From: Bacteroidales bacterium
GTDB lineage: Bacteria; Bacteroidota; Bacteroidia; Bacteroidales; P3
Length of the DNA: 64,000 bases
Direction: 5' to 3'
Assembly (NCBI GenBank): GCA_017439185.1
Contig: JAFRTM010000023.1
Coordinates: 1 to 64,000, forward strand
The stretch's first letter is position 1. Every line of letters starts with the position of its first letter. Under the pieces are notes generated by a model, which saw nothing but the letters and a program-made list of their open reading frames with translations, was not told the origin of the DNA and did no database searches. Shown here piece after piece: positions 7,346 through 15,054 of this stretch. The position numbers were made by a program, and so were the translations under genes.

Positions 7346-7594
7346 ATGAAACACGTTATCTTTTTAACCGCCGCCTTACTTTGCGGCAATCTCTTCTTTA
7401 CTCAACCTAAGACAGCGGACATAACCGCCGAGACCTACGTCTATATCTGCACTGGTCCAAACTCCAAGTGCTACCACCGCACTGCCGACTGCAAAGGACT
7501 AAAAAAGTGTAGCAAAGAAGTAAAGAAAGTTACGCTAACTTACGCAAAAGGAAAACAACGGACACCATGTAGGTTCTGCTACGGCCACAAATAG
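7346..7594 (+). CDS. small secreted Cys-rich protein, element cargo
   Basis: This 82-residue protein has an N-terminal signal-like helix and a compact domain with cysteines at CTGPNSKCYHRTADCKGLKKC and PCRFCYGH. The pattern (KCYHRTADC, a Lys-rich strand, TPCRFC) resembles the small zinc-ribbon-like domain found in some nuclease and phage proteins that read YHxxxC...PCxxC. Metal binding is therefore likely but not proven. The protein is probably exported, as the cysteines lie after the hydrophobic segment. It is the fourth gene of the element cassette, 29 bases after the membrane protein gene. Confidence 0.65.
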   Translation: MKHVIFLTAALLCGNLFFTQPKTADITAETYVYICTGPNSKCYHRTADCKGLKKCSKEVKKVTLTYAKGKQRTPCRFCYGHK

Positions 7595-7632
7595 CCTCCG
7601 GCCTCGCACCAATCCACTCAAACATAAACAAT

Positions 7633-8013
7633 ATGAAACATCCTGCTACCATACTACTGGTCTTAATCTCTATTTTCCTATCGTCCTGTGGAGATAACCA
7701 CTATCACTACCGCAACTACTACGAACTCTCAGACGAAGTAAGCGACGAAATAAAAGAAGAACTATTAGAAAACCTCCGCGAGGACTTGTACTTCGACCTC
7801 TACAACGACATCAGAGATGAGATATACGACAGCCTCCGCCACGAGCTATTAGACAGTCTTGACAACAAGTATGTAAAGAAGAAGCCGTTGCCCGGCAAAA
7901 AAAACGGCCATGCTAAACACGAAGCACACAACACAATTATAGAGAAATGTATTGAAGCCCTCAAACAATTAGGTGACTACCTCGCCCAAAACCATCCCGA
8001 TTTAGTATGGTAA
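7633..8013 (+). CDS. acidic lipoprotein, element cargo
   Basis: This 126-residue protein has a lipoprotein signal (ILLVLISIFLSSC, lipobox LSSC), a His/Tyr-rich start (GDNHYHYRNYYE) and a long acidic helical region (DEIKEELLENLREDLYFDLYNDI) that probably forms a coiled coil. No enzymatic motif is visible and the family is unknown. It is the last gene of the element, ending 79 bases before the right attachment repeat. Confidence 0.65.
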   Translation: MKHPATILLVLISIFLSSCGDNHYHYRNYYELSDEVSDEIKEELLENLREDLYFDLYNDIRDEIYDSLRHELLDSLDNKYVKKKPLPGKKNGHAKHEAHNTIIEKCIEALKQLGDYLAQNHPDLVW

Positions 8014-8091
8014 AAACACCAATCCTATCCCCATTTTATCCCCACCAACAATGTACAACTCTGACAATCAAACAATTAAACCCACCAACAA

Positions 8092-8109
8092 GAATCTGCC
8101 ACAGACCAC
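8092..8109 (+). repeat. attR-like direct repeat
   Basis: This is an exact 18-base copy of 5540-5557 without the remainder of a tRNA gene. It marks the right boundary of the integrated element. The conserved TATCCCC motif copy lies 47 bases to the left. Confidence 0.85.
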
Positions 8110-8110
8110 C

Positions 8111-8140
8111 AAAAAGCACCTTTCCAAGGTGCTTTTTTTT
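8111..8140 (+). terminator. Rho-independent terminator
   Basis: AAAGCACCTT and AAGGTGCTTT pair around TCC, followed by a T tract. It sits one base after attR, so before the insertion it was probably the original terminator of the tRNA-Val genes. It now ends the lipoprotein transcript. Confidence 0.85.
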
Positions 8141-8203
8141 ATTTATACATTATCGCCATTTATCTAAAAATCAAATCGAATGATGACGATTTTTGTAAGA
8201 ACT

Positions 8204-8234
8204 TTTCTTATTTGAAAAACTTTTCGTATCTTTG
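8204..8234 (+). promoter_or_regulatory. promoter of the Tat redox operon
   Basis: TATCTTTG (8227-8234) is a perfect -7 box, with TTTC (8204-8207) 19 bases upstream in place of TTTG. Transcription would begin near 8241, leaving a 5' untranslated region of about 120 bases before the polyferredoxin gene. Confidence 0.6.
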
Positions 8235-8360
8235 CAGTGGATATTTTGTTGTAGTTTGCGGAATAATTGCGGAGGTAGAATATTGTTATATAGATAATTA
8301 AGATAGAATTAACAAATAAGGACAAATTATATAATAAGTATAGAAATAAATTGTATTGTT

Positions 8361-9824
8361 ATGCTGAAAAAGATTAGGATTGTGTTGGCGGCGGTGATGG
8401 CGGTGGGGGTGACGCTTTTGTTTTTGGATGTGAGCGGGGCGCTGCACGGATGGCTCGGATGGATGGCTAAGATACAGCTGCTGCCTGCTGTGTTGGCTTT
8501 GAATGTGGGGGTGATAGTGGGAGTTGTGGCGGTGACGCTGCTGTTGGGGAGGGTTTACTGCTCGGTGGTGTGCCCGTTGGGCGTGATGCAGGACTTGTTT
8601 GCGTGGATAGGCAGCAAGATAAGGAAGAACCGATACAGATACCACAAGGGGGTGGAATGGCTGAGATGGACGGTATTGGGTGTGACGGTAGTGTGCGGCG
8701 TGGCGGGGCTGAACGTGGTGGTGGGGCTGTTGGCGCCATACAGCGCCTACGGGAGGATTGTGACGTCGTTGGGACAGCCTGTGTGGATATGGATCAACAA
8801 TTGGATGGCGGGCATTGCGGAGAGGCACGGGAGTTATGCCATATACAGTGTGGAGATGAGGGCTGTGGTGTGGAGCACTATGGCGGTGGCAGTGGCGACG
8901 CTTGTGGTGGTGGCGGGGCTTTCGCTGTGGAGGGGGCGCCTGTGGTGCAACAGTGTGTGTCCTGTGGGCACGGTGTTGGGACTGCTGTCGCGGTGGAGCC
9001 TGATGAAGCCTGTGATCGACAAGGAGAAGTGTGTAGAATGCGGAGGCTGCGGCAAGAAATGCAAGGCGGAATGTATAGATACTGCGAATCAGAGGATAGA
9101 TGCGAGCAGGTGTGTGGGGTGTATGAACTGTATGAGCGACTGTAAGGTGGGTGCAATAAAATACCGAGCCACGTGGGGCGGGAAGGCGAAGAAGGAGGAT
9201 GCCGTGGACGGCGGCAGGAGGAAATTCCTCGTGACCACGGCGGCTGTAGGTACTGCGGTGGCGCTGAAAGCGGAGGAGGCTAATATCGACGGCGGGTTGG
9301 CGAAGATAGAGGAGAAGGTGAGCACGAAGCGCAACACGCCGCTGAAACCTGCGGGAGCCAAGGGGATGAAGATTTTCGGCAAGAGGTGCACGGGGTGCCA
9401 ACTGTGTGTGAGCGAGTGTCCGCAGAGGATACTGCTGCCGTCAACGAAGTTGGAGACGCTGATGCAGCCTGAGATGAGTTATAGGGACGGCTATTGCAGG
9501 GTGGAGTGTGTGAGGTGCTCGGAGGTGTGTCCTACGGGTGCGATAGAGAGGCTGACGGCGGAGGAGAAGTCGGCGATAAGCATAGGTCATGCGGTGGTGG
9601 TGAGGGAGAACTGCCTGTCGGCGAGGGGCGAGAAATGCGGACACTGTGCGGAGGTGTGTCCTGCGGGTGCGGTGCTGATGGTGGAGGAGGCAGGGAGCGG
9701 CTACAGGGTGCCTGCGGTTGACGACGAGCGGTGTATCGGGTGCGGGAAGTGTGAGTATCTGTGTCCTTCGCGTCCGCTGTCGGCGATATATGTGGAAGGT
9801 CGTGAGGTGCATAGGGAGGTGTGA
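8361..9824 (+). CDS. NapH-NapG-like membrane polyferredoxin fusion with internal Tat motif
   Basis: This 487-residue electron-transfer protein has four to five N-terminal membrane helices with the NapH/YccM/NosR-type CSVVCPLG and CNSVCPVG cysteine motifs (about residues 67-205). Two [4Fe-4S] ferredoxin motifs follow (CVECGGCGKKC, CVGCMNCMSDC). At about residue 288 an internal twin-arginine segment (GGRRKFLVTTAAVG) precedes a NapG-like part with four more clusters (CTGCQLC, CVRCSEVC, CGHCAEVC, CIGCGKC). The N-terminal part should pass electrons from the quinone pool to the exported half. The gene leads the operon with a Tat-exported reductase, tatA and tatC. The coding strand is unusually G-rich. 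Confidence 0.85.
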   Translation: MLKKIRIVLAAVMAVGVTLLFLDVSGALHGWLGWMAKIQLLPAVLALNVGVIVGVVAVTLLLGRVYCSVVCPLGVMQDLFAWIGSKIRKNRYRYHKGVEWLRWTVLGVTVVCGVAGLNVVVGLLAPYSAYGRIVTSLGQPVWIWINNWMAGIAERHGSYAIYSVEMRAVVWSTMAVAVATLVVVAGLSLWRGRLWCNSVCPVGTVLGLLSRWSLMKPVIDKEKCVECGGCGKKCKAECIDTANQRIDASRCVGCMNCMSDCKVGAIKYRATWGGKAKKEDAVDGGRRKFLVTTAAVGTAVALKAEEANIDGGLAKIEEKVSTKRNTPLKPAGAKGMKIFGKRCTGCQLCVSECPQRILLPSTKLETLMQPEMSYRDGYCRVECVRCSEVCPTGAIERLTAEEKSAISIGHAVVVRENCLSARGEKCGHCAEVCPAGAVLMVEEAGSGYRVPAVDDERCIGCGKCEYLCPSRPLSAIYVEGREVHREV

Positions 9825-9828
9825 GGAT

Positions 9829-9928
9829 GTTGGATATTGATAAGTTAAATGTTGATATGTTGATAAGTTGATATGTTTTAAGTTTTGAGTTATAAGTTAT
9901 AAGTTCTAAGTTTTGAGTAATTGTAGGT
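9829..9928 (+). repeat. octamer/heptamer intergenic array and shared leader
   Basis: GTTGATAN-type octamers (9836-9882) pass into TAAGTTY heptamers. The array ends in GTTCTAAGTTTTGAGTAATT plus GTAGGT (9903-9928), which recurs exactly, in the same orientation to the next gene, upstream of dnaJ (29484-29509, minus). The following bases up to the aldo/keto reductase also resemble the dnaJ leader. Confidence 0.7.
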
Positions 9929-10009
9929 AGCACACAACTTCGATACAACTTGCACATTGGTTCGACTTTGGTCTTAGTTAGAATTACAAAAAAAGCAAAC
10001 AAAAATACT

Positions 10010-11449
10010 ATGGGAAATAAAGGAACGGATATGGACAGGAGAAAGTTTTTGAAGGTTCTCGGAGGAGGGGCGTTGGCGACGGCGGCGTTGGCGAGCGGAT
10101 GCAAGGGAGAGGAGCGTCAGGGAGCGGAAGGCTATGAGCTCGGCGAGGTGCCGACGGACAAGATGACCTACCGCGAGAACCGCCACGGGGAGAAGGTAAG
10201 CCTGTTGGGTTACGGCTGCATGAGGCTGCCGACCGTGGGTGGCGTGAGTGCGAGGGAAGACGGTGCGGAGATTGACCAAGAGCAGGTGAACCGCCTGACA
10301 GACTATGCGATAGCGCACGGCGTCAACCTCTTCGACACGGCTCCGCCTTACTGCAAGGGGAAGTCGGAGCACGTGATGGGCATTGCGCTGAGACGCCACA
10401 AAAGGGAGGAATACTATGTGAGCAGCAAGATGAGCAACTTCCCGCCTAACACGTGGAGCCGCGAGGAGTCGATAAAGATATACCAAAACACGCTGAAGGA
10501 GTTGCAGATTGACTATATCGACTATATGATGCTGCACTCCATAGGTGGCACGAGCCGCGACCTCGACGGCAACGACCTCGACCCGATGCAGACGTTCGAA
10601 GCGCGGTTCATCGACAACGGCATTCTCGACTTCCTGATGGAGGAGAGGGAGAAGGGCAGAATCAGGAACCTCGGCTTCTCCTACCACGGCGACGTGAGGG
10701 TTTTCGACCGTGCGGTGGCGATGAACGACACGGTGCATTGGGACCACGTGCTGATACAGCACAACTATGTGGATTGGCACCACGAGGAGATAGAGCAGGG
10801 CGGCGACGCCGACTCGGAGTATATGTACAACACCTTGGCTGCGCTCGATATTCCGATGTTCGTGATGGAGCCTTTGAGGGGCGGCACGTTGGCTACGCTC
10901 TACGACGCTGCCACCGAGGAGTTGAAACGCCGAGAGCCTAACGCCACCATTGCGTCGTGGGCTTTCCGCTTTGCGGGCATGCAGCCGAAGATTCTCACCG
11001 TGCTGAGTGGCATGACGTATATGGAGCATCTGCAGGACAACATACGCACCTATTCGCCGCTGAAGCCTCTGAACGAGGAGGAATTAGCTGCATTGGAGGG
11101 CATAGCCCATCAGATGGCGCATTTCCCCACGGTGCCGTGCACGGGCTGCCAATACTGCATGCCTTGCCGCTTCGGCATCGACATACCGAGCATCTTCGCC
11201 CACTACAACAAGTGTGTGAACGAGGGTCACATGGCGCTGAAAGCCGACGAGGACGCCGACCGCCGAGCCTACCGCAAGGCGAGGAGGGAGTTTCTCGTGG
11301 GCTACGACCGCAAGGTGCCGAGGCTCAGACAAGCCGACCACTGCATTGGCTGCGGCGAGTGTGTGCACAAGTGCCCGCAGAAGATTGACATAGCGGCGGA
11401 GATGCGGAGAATCGACGCCTACGCCGAGAAGTTGAAGATTAACAAATAA
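10010..11449 (+). CDS. Tat-exported aldo/keto reductase with C-terminal ferredoxin domain
   Basis: This 479-residue protein begins with a twin-arginine signal (DRRKFLKVLGGGALATAALA) that ends in a lipobox-like ASGC, so it is probably a Tat-exported lipoprotein. Residues of about 60-370 form an aldo/keto reductase barrel (LGYGCMRLP, LFDTAPPYCKGKSEHVMG, YYVSSKMS, YIDYMMLHSIGG, NLGFSYHG). The C-terminal part carries two cysteine clusters (CTGCQYCMPC, CIGCGECVHKC) for [4Fe-4S] centres. The true substrate is unknown. The preceding polyferredoxin is the likely electron donor. The first ATG after the leader is used; a TTG at 9950 would add a poor extension. Confidence 0.88.
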   Translation: MGNKGTDMDRRKFLKVLGGGALATAALASGCKGEERQGAEGYELGEVPTDKMTYRENRHGEKVSLLGYGCMRLPTVGGVSAREDGAEIDQEQVNRLTDYAIAHGVNLFDTAPPYCKGKSEHVMGIALRRHKREEYYVSSKMSNFPPNTWSREESIKIYQNTLKELQIDYIDYMMLHSIGGTSRDLDGNDLDPMQTFEARFIDNGILDFLMEEREKGRIRNLGFSYHGDVRVFDRAVAMNDTVHWDHVLIQHNYVDWHHEEIEQGGDADSEYMYNTLAALDIPMFVMEPLRGGTLATLYDAATEELKRREPNATIASWAFRFAGMQPKILTVLSGMTYMEHLQDNIRTYSPLKPLNEEELAALEGIAHQMAHFPTVPCTGCQYCMPCRFGIDIPSIFAHYNKCVNEGHMALKADEDADRRAYRKARREFLVGYDRKVPRLRQADHCIGCGECVHKCPQKIDIAAEMRRIDAYAEKLKINK

Positions 11450-11461
11450 AACATTACACCT

Positions 11462-11575
11462 ATGAGTGCAACATTTGGAATACTGTTAATCGTGTTGGTT
11501 GCGCTGCTGCTTTTTGTACTGTTCGGTGCATTCGTGGCACTGCTTGTTTACATACTGAAAAAGAATAAAAAGTAA
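11462..11575 (+). CDS. 37-residue TatA-like membrane microprotein
   Basis: This short open frame (MSATFGILLIVLVALLLF, then a second hydrophobic stretch and KKNKK) sits between the reductase and tatA. Bases 11480-11515 match 11635-11670 of tatA at 32 of 36 positions, and both genes start after AACATTA..CTATGA. It therefore looks like a partial duplication of tatA that kept the membrane helix and lost the FGAKK hinge and amphipathic helix. It could be a TatE-like accessory or a regulator of Tat assembly, or it may be decaying. The start is a clear ATG in operon context. Confidence 0.55.
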   Translation: MSATFGILLIVLVALLLFVLFGAFVALLVYILKKNKK

Positions 11576-11595
11576 CTTAATAAAACATTATAACT

Positions 11596-11805
11596 ATGAA
11601 ACTTTTATTGTTTGGAAGTCTTGGAATATGGGAGATACTGCTCATCGTGTTGGTGGTGCTGCTGCTTTTTGGAGCGAAGAAAATCCCTGAACTGATGAAG
11701 AGTATGGGCAAGGGTGTTAAGAACTTCAAAGAGGGGGTGAACGGCGAGACGGGCAAGGAGGAGACGGGCAAGGAAGAGCCTCACAAGTCGGAGGAAGAGA
11801 AGTAG
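11596..11805 (+). CDS. tatA: Sec-independent translocase subunit TatA
   Basis: This 69-residue protein shows the TatA/E plan: a short N terminus (LGIWEILLI), one membrane helix ([10 protein letters not shown]), the conserved [23 protein letters not shown] hinge and amphipathic helix, and a hydrophilic Glu/Lys tail. It forms the pore-like assembly for folded, twin-arginine proteins. It is followed by tatC 12 bases later and preceded by two proteins with twin-arginine motifs, so the operon couples the transporter to its cargo. Confidence 0.95.
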   Translation: MKLLLFGSLGIWEILLIVLVVLLLFGAKKIPELMKSMGKGVKNFKEGVNGETGKEETGKEEPHKSEEEK

Positions 11806-11816
11806 TCGGTGATTAG

Positions 11817-12566
11817 ATGACTTTTTGGGAACATCTCGACGAGTTGCGCGGGTGCATATTGAAGGTGGTGATAGCCGCCCTTATAGGCACCGTGGTGGCG
11901 TTCTTTTTCAAGGATGCGCTGTTCTATGCCGTGTTGGCTCCCAAGGGCGAGGATTTCGTCACCTACCGCCTCTTCGACGCCATCTCCAAGCACCACAGCA
12001 GTTTCTACGTGGAACTCATCAACGTGGAACTCACGCAACAGTTCATGACCCACGTGAAGGTGGCTTTGTGGGCGGGCTTGCTGCTTGTGTCGCCCTACGT
12101 GATTTATGTGCTGTTCGGCTTTGTGGCGCCTGCGCTCTACAAGAACGAGCGGCGCTATGCGGTGAGGGCGGTGGCAGGGGGCTACGTGATGTTCCTCGTG
12201 GGCGTGGCGGTGAACTATTTCCTGCTCTTCCCGCTGACGTTCCGCTTCCTCGGCAACTACCAAGTGAGCGACGAGGTGACGAACATGATTTCGCTGACGT
12301 CGTACATCAACATACTGCTGCTGATGAGCCTCGTGATGGGCGTGCTGTTCGAGTTGCCCGTCGTGAGTTGGATATTGGCGAAGGTGGGCATCCTGCGAGC
12401 CGAGCCTATGGCGAAATACAGGAAGCACGCCATCGTGGCGATACTGATATTGGCGGCGATAATAACCCCCACGGGCGACGTGGTGACCCTCTCGGTGGTG
12501 GCGCTGCCCATCTACCTGCTCTACGAGGCAAGCATCCTGATAGTGAGGTGGAGTTATAAGGCTTGA
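11817..12566 (+). CDS. tatC: Sec-independent translocase receptor TatC
   Basis: This is a 249-residue, six-helix membrane protein. Signature segments are MTFWEHLDELRGC (conserved F-x-H-L-x-E-L-R), SPYVIYVLFGFVAPALYKNER and FELPVVSWILAKVGI. The conserved Glu in FELP is present. TatC binds the twin-arginine signal and recruits TatA. It ends the operon. No TatB is visible, as expected for a TatAC system in this phylum. Confidence 0.95.
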   Translation: MTFWEHLDELRGCILKVVIAALIGTVVAFFFKDALFYAVLAPKGEDFVTYRLFDAISKHHSSFYVELINVELTQQFMTHVKVALWAGLLLVSPYVIYVLFGFVAPALYKNERRYAVRAVAGGYVMFLVGVAVNYFLLFPLTFRFLGNYQVSDEVTNMISLTSYINILLLMSLVMGVLFELPVVSWILAKVGILRAEPMAKYRKHAIVAILILAAIITPTGDVVTLSVVALPIYLLYEASILIVRWSYKA

Positions 12567-12750
12567 GCTCTAAGTTCTAAGTTCTAAGTTTTAAGTTCTA
12601 AGTCAACCTATCAACTTTCAACATATCCACTTATCCACATTCAACATATCCACTTATCCACATTCAACATATCAACTTTCAACATATCCACTTATCCACA
12701 TTCAACCTATCAACATTTAACTTATCAACATTCAACCTATCAACATTCAA
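12567..12750 (+). repeat. heptamer then octamer array with three DnaA-box matches
   Basis: About five TAAGTTC heptamers are followed by 8-bp units of the form NTATCMAC mixed with CTTTCAAC and CATTCAAC. The perfect word TTATCCACA occurs at 12631-12639, 12654-12662 and 12692-12700. No gene is present. The array lies between tatC and the adenine deaminase gene and ends two bases before its ATG. Confidence 0.8.
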
Positions 12751-12752
12751 AC

Positions 12753-14432
12753 ATGACAATCGAAGGACATATCTATGATGTGGTGAGCCGACGTGTGATT
12801 GACGGGCGGCTGACGGTGAAAAGGGGCAGGATTGCCTCCGTAGAGCCTTTGGCGAGGGTGGCAGCGGATGCGCCGTGCGTGCTGCCTCCGTTGGTGGATG
12901 CCCATGTGCACATAGAGAGCAGCATGCTGCTGCCCGAGGAGTTTGCGCGTCTTGCCTTGCGCCACGGCACTTTGGCGGCGGTCGCCGACCCTCACGAGAT
13001 TGCCAACGTGCTCGGCGAGGTGGGTGTTGACTTTATGATAGAGCACAGCCGCAAGTTGCCTTTCCAATTCTGCTTTGCGGTGCCGAGTTGCGTGCCCTGC
13101 AGCCCCTTCGAGACGGCGGGCGGCAGGCTCGACTCCGAGGCGGTGGCTCGCCTGATGGCAAGGGACGAGGTCTATGCCCTCGCCGAGGTGATGAACAGCG
13201 TGGGAGTGATAGAGGGCGACCCCGAAGTCCTCGCCAAGATAGCGGCAGCCCGTGCGGCAGCCAAGCCCATCGACGGGCACGCTCCTACCCTCTCGGGCGA
13301 AGGCTTGCGGCTCTATGCTCAGGCAGGCATCACCACCGACCACGAATGCACCACCGTTGCCGAAGCCGAGGAAAAGCTCGCTCTCGGCATCAAGATACTG
13401 CTGCGCCGCGGAAGTGCCGCCGACGACTTCGAGACGCTCTACCCGCTGCTCCACAACCACTCGCAGGACATCATGCTCTGCTCCGACGACAAGCATCCCG
13501 ACTCGCTCCTCCACGGGCATATCAACCTCATGGTGCGTGACGCACTGAAGAAAGGGTGCCCGCTGTGGAACGTGCTGTGGGCTGCATCGGGCGAGCCTAT
13601 ACGCCACTACTCCATACCCCTCGGACTGCTGCAGGAGGGCGACAGCGCCGACTTCATCGTCGTCGACGACCTCAATGACTTTACCGTCCGACAGGTCTTC
13701 CGTAAAGGCAAAGAGGTGAGTCATCCACGCATCCGCCGTCCTTTCTTCAAACCCTCCATTAACAACTTCCGCCACACTACCTTCCTGACTAAAGACGACT
13801 TGGCAATCCCTGCCGAGAAAGGCAAGAAGGTGCGTGTCATAGTAGCCGAAGAGGGCAAGATTCTCACAGGCGAGGCGATAGAAGACATCCCCACCCCTCT
13901 CTTTGACGGCGTGTCGATATTCGATGACCCCATCGATGACGGCTTTGCACATGCCGACCCTGCCGATGACATCCTGAAGATTGCCGTGGTCAACCGCTAC
14001 GACGACAGCGCCCCTGTGCAGGTGGGGTTCATACGTGGTTTTGGACTGAAGCAAGGGGCTCTCGCCTCCACCGTGGCTCACGACAGCCACAACCTTATCG
14101 TGGTGGGCTGCGACGACGACAGTATGGTCTCTGCCGCCAACCAACTCATTATGCGACGAGGTGGCATCGCCGTCAACAACGGAAAGGGATTTGGATCTAC
14201 ACTTTGCCTCTCCCTGCCCGTGGCAGGGCTTATGTCTAACCTTAGCGGCGAGGAGGTGGCGGAACAATACAGCAGCCTCAACTCCATTGCCCACGACATT
14301 GGTTCCCGCTTTGCCGCTCCGTTCATGACTTTGGCGTTCATGGCGCTGCCTGTCATACCGAAACTCAAGATTACCGACAAGGGGCTGTTCGATGCCGAAA
14401 CGTTCAGCTTCACATCGTTGTTCGTCGAATGA
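12753..14432 (+). CDS. ade: adenine deaminase
   Basis: This 559-residue amidohydrolase-family enzyme converts adenine to hypoxanthine and ammonia in purine salvage. Visible motifs are LVDAHVHIESSMLLPEEFA (metal-binding HxH, about residues 49-68), DPHEIANVLG, the DGHAPTLSGEGL lid, and CSDDKHPDSLLHGHI with the catalytic Asp. The C-terminal domain has VAHDSHNLIVVG and the RRGGIAV segment. Length fits the bacterial Ade family. The start follows the repeat array directly, so the promoter or coupling signals must lie within or before the array. Confidence 0.95.
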   Translation: MTIEGHIYDVVSRRVIDGRLTVKRGRIASVEPLARVAADAPCVLPPLVDAHVHIESSMLLPEEFARLALRHGTLAAVADPHEIANVLGEVGVDFMIEHSRKLPFQFCFAVPSCVPCSPFETAGGRLDSEAVARLMARDEVYALAEVMNSVGVIEGDPEVLAKIAAARAAAKPIDGHAPTLSGEGLRLYAQAGITTDHECTTVAEAEEKLALGIKILLRRGSAADDFETLYPLLHNHSQDIMLCSDDKHPDSLLHGHINLMVRDALKKGCPLWNVLWAASGEPIRHYSIPLGLLQEGDSADFIVVDDLNDFTVRQVFRKGKEVSHPRIRRPFFKPSINNFRHTTFLTKDDLAIPAEKGKKVRVIVAEEGKILTGEAIEDIPTPLFDGVSIFDDPIDDGFAHADPADDILKIAVVNRYDDSAPVQVGFIRGFGLKQGALASTVAHDSHNLIVVGCDDDSMVSAANQLIMRRGGIAVNNGKGFGSTLCLSLPVAGLMSNLSGEEVAEQYSSLNSIAHDIGSRFAAPFMTLAFMALPVIPKLKITDKGLFDAETFSFTSLFVE

Positions 14433-15037
14433 AGAAACTGATACTAATCATATTGTTGTCTATGGCTTTTGTCTCTCAAGCCCTTGCACAGGACGATTGC
14501 CGCAAGGCTTTGCAGCGCTACATGAAGACCTATCCCGCCTCCGACCTCTGCGACGTCTACAAGTTCTGTTTCCAAGACGTCTTCGGTCCCGAGCACCTGA
14601 CCCTCGACAGCGCCAAGGCGGCTGCCTACCTGCAGGGCGAGTTGGAGAAGTACTCCACCCTCGGCGGACCCGACTACGAGCCCACGGGCTGCTCGGGCAA
14701 CTACGTCCGTGTCAACCTGCGCCTCGTGCGTCAGGGCAAGATAACCGCCGAACACCTCCTCGACTGCCTCCTGCGCAGCGCCCAAGGCAACACCCCCGTG
14801 GACCTCGACGAGTGGCGCTACCGTTGGAGCGAGATAGAGACCCTGCTCAGCGCCATGGAGCCCCGTCCCAACCACTTTGCCCTCGACTCCGACTCCATAG
14901 AGAAACTCCTCGCACGCGGCGGCTACGTCGTCCACCACTCCTACCCCTACAACTCCACCTACAACTTCCACTACCGCCTCATCAGGCGCGACATCTTCGA
15001 GCAAGAAATCCTTCCAAAATTGAAAATTGAAAATTGA
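14429..15037 (+). CDS. secreted protein of unknown function
   Basis: This 202-residue protein has a signal peptide (MKKLILIILLSMAFVSQALA) and a mature region with paired cysteines (DDCRKAL, SDLCDVYKFCFQDVFGPEHL). It ends in a Tyr-rich stretch (HHSYPYNSTYNFHYRLI). It overlaps the adenine deaminase stop by four bases (ATGA), so translation is coupled. I cannot name the family. Its periplasmic location and operon partner give no clear role. Confidence 0.75.
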   Translation: MKKLILIILLSMAFVSQALAQDDCRKALQRYMKTYPASDLCDVYKFCFQDVFGPEHLTLDSAKAAAYLQGELEKYSTLGGPDYEPTGCSGNYVRVNLRLVRQGKITAEHLLDCLLRSAQGNTPVDLDEWRYRWSEIETLLSAMEPRPNHFALDSDSIEKLLARGGYVVHHSYPYNSTYNFHYRLIRRDIFEQEILPKLKIEN

Positions 15038-15054
15038 AAGCCGAAACCTTATTT

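Larger units (their letters stand above)
5558..8109. mobile_element. 2.55-kb tRNA-Val-integrated element without a visible integrase
   Basis: The segment is bounded by an 18-bp duplication of the tRNA-Val(CAC) 3' end. It is more AT-rich than its neighbours and holds five plus-strand genes: an XRE-type regulator, two small membrane proteins, a Cys-rich secreted protein and an acidic lipoprotein. Near both ends lies TATCCCCATTTTATCCCCAC (5685-5704 and 8026-8045), like recombinase arm sites. No tyrosine or serine recombinase, replication gene or conjugation gene is present. It could be a decayed genomic island or a non-autonomous element moved by an integrase encoded elsewhere. Confidence 0.75.

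Noticed and set aside
12567-12750. Chromosomal origin of replication
   Set aside because: The DnaA-box words follow from the octamer pattern found in several gaps, and no dnaA, dnaN or similar origin gene is adjacent. It is kept only as a finding to test.
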